Shown piece by piece: positions 5,599 through 10,037 of a stretch of DNA of 10,037 bases. Below the pieces are notes generated by a model. That model had not been told where the DNA came from. It did not search any database and saw nothing but the letters and a program-made list of their open reading frames with translations. The stretch's first letter is position 1; the number at the start of each line of letters is the position of its first letter. This stretch comes from Bryobacteraceae bacterium (lineage in GTDB: Bacteria; Acidobacteriota; Terriglobia; Bryobacterales; Bryobacteraceae): assembly GCA_947456995.1 (NCBI GenBank), contig CANGVB010000078.1, positions 1 through 10,037 of the forward strand. The letters are read 5' to 3'. Made by a program: the position numbers and the translations under genes.

Positions 5599-7337
5599 AG
5601 AAGTTTCTACTAGGCATCCTTTGTGGCTTCGTCTTTGCCGGCGTCGCGATCGTGATCTTGGGCTTTGCGCTGGTGCGCATGGCTGGTAAGAGCGTTCCCG
5701 ATACGCCGGCAGAGTCGTATTTGGTCTTGAAGCTGGAGGGCGGCGTGCAAGAGCATCCCGCCGACGAGATACCGATCCCGTGGCTGGATCAGCAAAGCCC
5801 CTGGACTGTGCTTGAAATCAAGCAGGTTCTCGAGAAGGCCGCTACCGACAGCAAGATCAAGGGCCTCATGATTGAGACCGGTGGCGCTGAAATGGGCTGG
5901 GCCAAGGCTGAAGAAGTAAAGATGGCGCTGGCCACCTTCAAGAAGAGCGGCAAACCGATGCATGCTTTCATGCGCCGGCCCGATGCCAAAGACTATTTCC
6001 TGGTTGCCGGTGTGGACCGCATCTCGATGGTGGATGAAGACGTTCTCGACCTCAAGGGTCTGCGTGCCGAGCGCACCTATTACAAAAACACCCTCGACAA
6101 GCTCGGCGTACAGGTAGAGATTGAACACGCCGGCAAGTACAAAGATTTTGGCGACAGCTACACCCGCACATCGATGACGCCGGAATCGCGGGAATCCCTT
6201 GGCGCCATCCTGAACGGGATTTTTAATGTGATGGTGAAGGGCATTGCCGAAGGCCGTAAACGCACACCGGCCGAGATTGAAGCTCTGATCGATGAAGGCC
6301 CCTTTCTTGCCAAGGAAGCTTTAAAGAACAAGCTTGTAGATGCTCTTGAATACGACAACATAGCGCGCGAACAGTTGGCCAAGAAGGCGAACGTCTCAAC
6401 CAAAGGCGCTATCTCAGCCCGCGACTATCGCAAGCAGATCCGCTTCCGCTGGGAGCGTGACGACAACAACAAGATTGCCTATTTCGTGGCCGAAGGCGAC
6501 ATTATCCGCGGGTCTGGAGTGGGGGAAGGCCAGATTGCCTCGCGGGACTTTATCAAACACGTGCAGGATCTCAAGGCAGACCCCAGCTTTAAGGCAGTGC
6601 TGCTGCGCATCGACTCGCCCGGCGGTGACGCTGTGGCATCCGATGAGTTGCTGGCTGCGCTGCTCGATTTGAGCAAGGTAAAGCCGGTGGTGATTTCCAT
6701 GTCGGACGTTGCGGCTAGTGGTGGCTATTACATGGCCGTCACCGGAGACCAGATTTTTGCCTATCCTGGCACGATTACCGGCTCGATCGGTGTCGTCTAC
6801 GGCCGGCCCAATCTGAAAGGCCTCTACGACAAGATCGGATTGACCAAAGACGGGATGCAGCGTGGCAAGAATGCCGACATCGACTCTGAATCCAAGCCCC
6901 TCTCTGAGATCGCCCGCAAGAAGCTTCGTGAAGGAATCAACGAGAGCTATACAACCTTTGTTGCCAAGGTGGCTGCCGGCCGCAAGGCCAAAGTGGAAGA
7001 GATCGAAGAATTGGCCCAGGGAAGAGCCTGGATCGCCTCAGACCCCGGCGCTAAGCGTTTGACCGACCAACTGGGCGGCATCGACGCAGCAATGGCTGCA
7101 TTGCTCAAGAAGGCCAATATCAAAGCCGACTCCAAGCTCCAACTGGTTCCGTACCCGCCTGCGCAGAATACGCTGGAGCGGTGGTTTAGCGACGAAAAGC
7201 TGCTGAGTGCGGCGATGGGTGGCATCATCGGTTTTGAGAAACCCGCTTATGCTGATGAAATCCGCCGCGCTCTGCGCCCGGCCTTGCGGCAGGGCGGCAT
7301 GTTGCGCTGGATGCCTTATTCGATTGACGTCAAGTAG
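5595..7337 (+). CDS. sppA: Signal peptide peptidase SppA, 67-kDa type (protease IV)
   Basis: A 580-residue membrane serine protease that degrades cleaved signal peptides, close in length to E. coli SppA (618). Residues about 5-27 are one N-terminal membrane anchor; the rest should lie outside the cytoplasmic membrane. Two S49 domains are present. The N-terminal one (about 40-270) carries the catalytic lysine, K183 in GKYKDFGDSY, matching the YKSAVEPF region of the E. coli enzyme. The C-terminal one (about 290-510) has RIDSPGG (338-344) and the nucleophile S375 in SDVAASGGYYMA, followed by TGSIGV. The Ser/Lys dyad is therefore complete. The start is coupled to the upstream isomerase gene by an ATGA overlap (5595-5598), with AGGTG at 5589-5593 as a close ribosome site. 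The gene ends 6 bp from the convergent sigma-factor gene with no hairpin seen between. Confidence 0.95.
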   Translation: MKKFLLGILCGFVFAGVAIVILGFALVRMAGKSVPDTPAESYLVLKLEGGVQEHPADEIPIPWLDQQSPWTVLEIKQVLEKAATDSKIKGLMIETGGAEMGWAKAEEVKMALATFKKSGKPMHAFMRRPDAKDYFLVAGVDRISMVDEDVLDLKGLRAERTYYKNTLDKLGVQVEIEHAGKYKDFGDSYTRTSMTPESRESLGAILNGIFNVMVKGIAEGRKRTPAEIEALIDEGPFLAKEALKNKLVDALEYDNIAREQLAKKANVSTKGAISARDYRKQIRFRWERDDNNKIAYFVAEGDIIRGSGVGEGQIASRDFIKHVQDLKADPSFKAVLLRIDSPGGDAVASDELLAALLDLSKVKPVVISMSDVAASGGYYMAVTGDQIFAYPGTITGSIGVVYGRPNLKGLYDKIGLTKDGMQRGKNADIDSESKPLSEIARKKLREGINESYTTFVAKVAAGRKAKVEEIEELAQGRAWIASDPGAKRLTDQLGGIDAAMAALLKKANIKADSKLQLVPYPPAQNTLERWFSDEKLLSAAMGGIIGFEKPAYADEIRRALRPALRQGGMLRWMPYSIDVK

Positions 7338-7343
7338 TTTGGC

Positions 7344-8294
7344 TTAGAAGGCGGCGGCTGAGCTGATTCCGGCCTGGCCGAGAGCGTTCGCCATTTTCTC
7401 AAGCGCTGCCTTGTGAATCTGCGAAACGCGGCTTTCGTTGATGCCGAGCATGCCGCCGATTTCTTTCATCGTCAACTCGTTCGAGTAGTAGAGCATGACA
7501 ACACGCTGGTAGCGCTCAGGCAGTGTGTGAAGCGCGTCCTTGAGCAGGCTGCGCAATTCTTCTTTGGCGCAGATCGAATCCGGGTGGTGGTCTGCGCTGG
7601 TAGGAAAGTCCGGCGCCGGCAGATCTTCACTCTCGTGGGTGCGGGTGGAGGCTGAAACCAGGCCAACGTTGCGCAGGTCGATCATCATCTGGCGCCAGCG
7701 ATCGACATCGACGCCCATTTTGTTGGCAATTTCCTGCTCGGTGGGGTTCCGCTGCAGTTCGCTTGCGAGGTCTCTGGTAATGGCTTCTACCTGCTTGTGG
7801 CGGCGGCGCAGATCGCGCGAGGCCCAGTCGAGCTGGCGGAGGCTGTCAAGAATCGCGCCCTTGATGCGGTGCTTGGCATACGAGGAAAAGGCGACGTTCT
7901 TTTCCATATCAAACTTGGTGGCTGCATCAAACAAGCCCATAATCCCGGCGTGGATCAAGTCGTCCAGATCTACATGTACAGGAAGGTTGTCATGTACACG
8001 GACAGCGATGGCGCGAACCAGGGGAAGGTGTTCCAGAACTACACGGTCACGGTGAGCATAGACGCTCTGGTCTGGGTGAACGGCTTCAGCGATGGCGGTA
8101 TTCGCCTCGATCGATTGGGTGAGGGTCTGGAATGAAACTTGAGCAGCGGTCATGGTTGAAATCTCCGAACGGGGTTGGGGCTTATCTTCCCGGCTGGAGA
8201 AAGTTGCTGCGACCTGAAATTCACTTTCAACTTGTTGGGCCTCAAGTTGTGGATTCGGTGTGCCGATCATTTCTTTAGTTGGTGGCTTGCGCAT
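7344..8294 (-). CDS. FliA/WhiG-family (sigma-28-like) RNA polymerase sigma factor
   Basis: A 316-residue group 3 sigma factor if it starts at ATG 8294. Region 2 (about 84-160) has DLIHAGIMGLFDAATKFD, FSSYAKHRIKGAILDSLRQL and DWASRDLRRR, very like FliA. Region 3 (about 161-214) includes RNPTEQEIANKMGVDVDRW. Region 4 (about 248-302) has LPERYQRVVMLYYSNELTMK, then EIGGMLGINESRVSQIHKAA, with a clear HTH. In other bacteria this family directs late flagellar or, as WhiG, developmental genes; no flagellar gene is visible nearby, so the regulon is open. Two starts are credible: ATG 8294 (AAGGA, 8 nt spacing) and ATG 8153 (GGAG, 9 nt spacing), the latter giving 269 residues, nearer to normal FliA size. 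The extra 47 residues are polar and not part of any sigma region. No anti-sigma FlgM-like gene is adjacent. A sigma-54-type promoter lies about 60 bp before ATG 8294. Confidence 0.9.
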   Translation of the reverse strand: MRKPPTKEMIGTPNPQLEAQQVESEFQVAATFSSREDKPQPRSEISTMTAAQVSFQTLTQSIEANTAIAEAVHPDQSVYAHRDRVVLEHLPLVRAIAVRVHDNLPVHVDLDDLIHAGIMGLFDAATKFDMEKNVAFSSYAKHRIKGAILDSLRQLDWASRDLRRRHKQVEAITRDLASELQRNPTEQEIANKMGVDVDRWRQMMIDLRNVGLVSASTRTHESEDLPAPDFPTSADHHPDSICAKEELRSLLKDALHTLPERYQRVVMLYYSNELTMKEIGGMLGINESRVSQIHKAALEKMANALGQAGISSAAAF

Positions 8295-8353
8295 TGCTTT
8301 GATCCTTTTGCCGGTTCGCCGCGTATTTACTTCTGCGGCGACGCAATATGGAA

Positions 8354-8370
8354 TGCAAGACTCGTGCCGT
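8354..8370 (-). promoter_or_regulatory. Sigma-54 (RpoN) promoter upstream of the FliA-like sigma gene
   Basis: On the minus strand the sequence reads CGGCACGAGTCTTGCA. It matches the -24/-12 consensus (T)GGCACG-N4-TTGC(A/T) at every core base, with GG and GC exactly 10 nt apart; only the T before GG is C. Transcription would begin near 8343, giving a leader of about 50 nt before ATG 8294 (or about 190 nt before ATG 8153), with the AAGGA ribosome site inside it. Sigma-54 control of fliA-type genes by an NtrC-family activator is known in flagellar cascades of other bacteria. Confidence 0.65.
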
Positions 8371-8401
8371 TCTATTTCGGAAACTTTAGCCCTATTTTGG
8401 C

Positions 8402-8416
8402 GCAAAGCGGAAGCCA
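8402..8416 (-). promoter_or_regulatory. Second, weaker sigma-54-like element
   Basis: On the minus strand TGGCTTCCGCTTTGC keeps TGGC and TTTGC with the required 10-nt GG-to-GC spacing but lacks the ACG of the -24 element. It lies 47 bp upstream of the better match. One CAAAGCGG octamer (8403-8410) overlaps it, so the match could instead reflect an operator copy, or an activator or repressor could act here. Confidence 0.3.
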
Positions 8417-8523
8417 TTTGGATTGCCTCTCAAAAGCCATAAACTGTTGTTTTACAAAGACTTAGGGGTTTACCTTAGCCCTTGCTCCACAAGATCGACA
8501 TTCAGCGAAGTTTTCCACAGCCC

Positions 8524-8591
8524 CAAAGCGGGAACCAAAGCGGGTTGAATGTTCCATATCGGGAATTTCTGTTTCAACTTGAAACCGCTTT
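8524..8591. promoter_or_regulatory. Cluster of CAAAGCGG octamers, possible activator sites
   Basis: CAAAGCGG occurs at 8524-8531 and 8536-8543 (12-bp period, inside the near-tandem CCAAAGCGGGAA/CCAAAGCGGGTT), and once more at 8403-8410. An inverted copy of the core, CCGCTTT, lies at 8585-8591. A TTCC-N6-GGAA inverted repeat (8552-8565) lies between. The cluster is about 170-235 bp upstream of the -12 box at 8355, a usual distance for sites of sigma-54 activators. The protein that would bind is unknown. Confidence 0.4.
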
Positions 8592-8682
8592 TTCAAAAAG
8601 ACACTTTAGTACCGTAGTTCAGTAGCTGACATAGAGCATTATCGAACATTCTTCATGGTTCTAAGTGATTGAAAATAAAAGA

Positions 8683-8688
8683 ATTATA
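8683..8688 (-). promoter_or_regulatory. Isolated perfect -10 hexamer (TATAAT)
   Basis: TATAAT is read on the minus strand just after the EamA stop codon and would send transcription towards the sigma gene. The base run at -35 distance is ACAACC, which is poor. It could give a housekeeping-sigma transcript with a leader of over 350 nt, or be a chance match in AT-rich DNA. Confidence 0.25.
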
Positions 8689-8699
8689 CCTTAGATGAA

Positions 8700-9593
8700 C
8701 TAGGTGGTTGTGCTTAGTTTTTTTACCAGCCAAACACCTGAGAAGATCACCAGCATCGCACCCAGTTCTTTAAAGCCGAAGTCTTCCCGGTAGAACAACC
8801 AGCCTAAGGTGACGGCGACAACCGGGTTTATATACATGTAGATGGAGACTACGGCGAGCGGCAGGTGCTGCAGCGCGTAGAGGTAGGCGCTGTAGGCAAC
8901 GATCGAACCGAAGAGCGCAAGGTATACGACTGCGCCCATGACTCTCGGGCTAAGTTGGACGTTCCAGTCCCCTTGTACTAAGCAGAGAAGGCCTACAACA
9001 ACCCCAACGCTGGCCTGCTGAATCGCGCCCACCAGAATCGGATTGGTTTTGTCGTTGCGGCGTTTTTGCAGAATCGAGCCGAGCGACCACGAAATACAAC
9101 TCACCTGAAGGATCAGAAATCCCTTCACCGTCTCGCCACTCAAGCCGGAGTTCAGAGCCTCGGGCCCCACCAGCCAGACCGCACCAGCAAAACCAATTGC
9201 CATCCCAATAAAGGCCTTGGGGTTGATTCTGTCTCCACCGGGGATCAGCATCTCGACCCCAATCATCCAGAAGGGGTTGACGGTGATAAAGAGTGCAGCG
9301 AGGCCGCTCGGGATATGAGTCTCGGCTAGGGTAAGGGCGTAATTGCCAACCCCCAGAGTAAGCAAGCCGGTACCGATCGGCCCATAGAGCTCAGCACCCT
9401 TCGGCATGGGCCACTTTCGCCACCAGGCAAAGGCGAGGATCAACGCCCCTGAAAGCAGAAAGCGGCTGGCCACCAGCAGAAGCGGAGGAATCCCTTCGAG
9501 CGCAATCCGGATGCCGAGGTAAGTGGTTCCCCAGAAAAAGCAGACCGCGGCCAGACTCCACCAGGCGGCCGATGATGGTTCAGTGCGAGACAA
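8700..9593 (-). CDS. EamA-family (drug/metabolite transporter superfamily) permease
   Basis: A 297-residue integral membrane protein with ten predicted helices in two EamA repeats (about 12-140 and 155-292), the standard length and layout. Family-like segments are CFFWGTTYLGIRIALEGIPP and SRFLLSGALILAFAWW in the first repeat, NPFWMIGVEML at its end, and in the second ALFGSIVAYSAYLYALQHLP followed by INPVVAVTLGWLFYRED. Relatives such as YedA and RhaT move small metabolites, often outward; the substrate cannot be told from sequence. Start: TTG at 9593 is the only start before the first helix; GAGG lies just 2 nt upstream of it, too near to act as a normal ribosome site, while TACCCT (9605-9600) lies 6 nt upstream in the leaderless-type position. 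It diverges from the sugar kinase gene with only 29 bp between start codons. Confidence 0.87.
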   Translation of the reverse strand: MSRTEPSSAAWWSLAAVCFFWGTTYLGIRIALEGIPPLLLVASRFLLSGALILAFAWWRKWPMPKGAELYGPIGTGLLTLGVGNYALTLAETHIPSGLAALFITVNPFWMIGVEMLIPGGDRINPKAFIGMAIGFAGAVWLVGPEALNSGLSGETVKGFLILQVSCISWSLGSILQKRRNDKTNPILVGAIQQASVGVVVGLLCLVQGDWNVQLSPRVMGAVVYLALFGSIVAYSAYLYALQHLPLAVVSIYMYINPVVAVTLGWLFYREDFGFKELGAMLVIFSGVWLVKKLSTTT

Positions 9594-9616
9594 GCCCTCA
9601 GGGTAGCAAGTACAAT
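9587..9616 (+). promoter_or_regulatory. Candidate promoter for a leaderless PfkB-family kinase transcript
   Basis: TACAAT (9611-9616) is followed by CGAGAC and the TTG start at 9623, matching base for base the TACAATCG plus 6 nt layout at 3776-3788. GAGACA (9587-9592) is a 4/6 match to a -35 box with an 18-bp spacer. No Shine-Dalgarno precedes the TTG. The opposing EamA gene has a weaker TACCCT box back to back with it (9600-9605). Confidence 0.5.
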
Positions 9617-9622
9617 CGAGAC

Positions 9623-10037
9623 TTGATCATTACCGTCACGCTCAATCCGGCAGTGGACCAAAACATTTCGGCCGATCAATTGGTTTTCGAAGACCGCGCC
9701 TACATTCTCGACAGCTTCGAGAGTGCGGGCGGGCGGGGCATTAATGCTTCGCGGGTCATCCATTCCTTTGGTGGCAAGACTCACGCTCTCGCCTTCTCAG
9801 GCGGAGCCAGCGGTGCGCATTTTGAAAAATTGATGCGCAGCTATGGCTTCCCCAGCGAGTTTGTGCCGATGAAAAACGCCATCCGCCACAATCTTTCGAT
9901 TACCGACAAGCAGGGGCTCAGCGTCAAGCTGAATGAGCGCGGGCCGCAACTGGCTGCGTCAGAAGTTAAAGCAATTGAAGAAGCTATCGTGAAGCGTCTG
10001 CCCAAGGCCAAGTGGCTGATGCTTTGTGGGAGCGTTC
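9623..10037 (+). CDS. PfkB-family sugar kinase, 1-phosphofructokinase type (N-terminal part)
   Basis: The first 138 codons of a ribokinase-fold kinase; the gene runs off the window. The opening MIITVTLNPAVDQNISADQL is the hallmark of the 1-phosphofructokinase / tagatose-6-phosphate kinase (FruK/LacC) branch (T-L-N-P-A-x-D). Next come the sugar-binding GGRGINASRVIHSFGG block (usual form GGKGINVAR; here R replaces K and AS replaces VA), FSGGASG, RHNLSITD (family R-x-N-x-x-I) and KLNERGPQL. It would phosphorylate a sugar phosphate such as fructose-1-phosphate or fructose-6-phosphate with ATP. The catalytic aspartate and anion hole lie past the window end, so activity cannot be judged. The TTG start is required to keep the conserved first strand. 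No PTS gene is visible, so a FruK role is not supported by context. Confidence 0.88.
   Translation, partial: MIITVTLNPAVDQNISADQLVFEDRAYILDSFESAGGRGINASRVIHSFGGKTHALAFSGGASGAHFEKLMRSYGFPSEFVPMKNAIRHNLSITDKQGLSVKLNERGPQLAASEVKAIEEAIVKRLPKAKWLMLCGSV

Larger units (their letters stand above)
8295..8699. other. Long AT-richer intergenic region upstream of the sigma gene
   Basis: About 405 bp without a convincing gene, in a window where most gaps are under 100 bp. It is clearly richer in A and T than the flanking genes. It holds the sigma-54-type elements (8354-8370, 8402-8416), the CAAAGCGG repeats, a repeated TTAGCCCT (8386-8393 and 8475-8482), the short palindrome CTTTTTCAAAAAG (8588-8600) and a TATAAT on the minus strand (8683-8688). 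No clear terminator for the EamA gene ending at 8700 was found. Confidence 0.6.

Noticed and set aside
7338..7420. Bidirectional terminator between the convergent sppA and sigma-factor genes
   Set aside because: Only 6 bp separate the stops; nearby GC-rich inverted bits such as CGGCC-T-GGCCG have tiny loops and no T-run.
8175..8465. Plus-strand open frame of 96 codons across the sigma gene's upstream region
   Set aside because: It runs antisense to the leader and N-terminal tail, has no ribosome site or known motif, and its coding look is poor.
8462..8557. Minus-strand small ORF of 31 codons with a CRSC motif, spanning the CAAAGCGG repeats (which read as RFG-S-RFG)
   Set aside because: No Shine-Dalgarno or well-placed -10 box, and the repeats are better explained as DNA sites because a further copy and an inverted copy lie outside the ORF.
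8588..8600. CTTTTTCAAAAAG palindrome as a terminator for the EamA gene
   Set aside because: The stem is all A-T apart from its outer C-G pair, the loop would be 1 nt, and it lies about 100 bp past the stop; it is not a credible intrinsic terminator.
1..10037. CRISPR arrays, insertion sequences, tRNA/rRNA genes, prophage or toxin-antitoxin modules
   Set aside because: No regularly spaced repeats, transposase motifs, terminal inverted repeats, tRNA cloverleaf patterns or small paired toxin-antitoxin genes were seen when reading both strands.

Overview
The window holds nine genes: seven complete and one cut at each end. The DNA is moderately GC-rich and tightly packed. Three traits point to an Acidobacteriota member, probably close to the Bryobacteraceae (Solibacter/Bryobacter group): Tat-exported TIM-barrel sugar isomerases, a DUF1624-type membrane acyltransferase, and gene starts without ribosome-binding sites. 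This placement is inference from protein style and gene mix; no rRNA or marker gene is present.

Layout. Bases 1-84 are the tail of a gene, probably a sugar phosphate isomerase/epimerase-like protein, followed by a strong terminator at 106-140. Convergent to it (minus strand, 99-1253) is a polytopic membrane protein of the heparan-alpha-glucosaminide N-acetyltransferase-like (DUF1624) family. Diverging from that is a two-component operon: a GAF-containing NarL-type histidine kinase (1334-3064) and a NarL/FixJ response regulator (3092-3757). Next comes a second plus-strand unit, 3788-7337: two different Tat-signal TIM-barrel sugar isomerase/epimerase-like proteins and an SppA-type signal peptide peptidase, joined by an 11-bp gap and a 4-bp overlap. 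Convergent to sppA, 6 bp away, is a FliA/WhiG-family sigma factor (7344-8294, minus). Its roughly 400-bp upstream region carries a near-consensus sigma-54 promoter and repeated CAAAGCGG octamers. Then follow an EamA/DMT transporter (8700-9593, minus) and, diverging from it, the start of a 1-phosphofructokinase-type PfkB sugar kinase (9623 to the window end).

How they fit. The theme is sugar handling (isomerases, sugar kinase, perhaps the acyltransferase) plus regulation (two-component pair, alternative sigma factor) and envelope upkeep (SppA). No mobile element, CRISPR array, tRNA or rRNA gene was seen.

The most interesting signals are regulatory. Three genes have TACAATC placed so that the -10 box ends 6-7 nt before the start codon, which predicts leaderless mRNAs. 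The sigma-factor gene appears to lie under sigma-54 control, with possible activator sites upstream. A GC-rich hairpin with terminator-like form lies inside the signal-peptide codons of the first Tat isomerase gene. I did not find a convincing wholly new system; these are the points worth checking.
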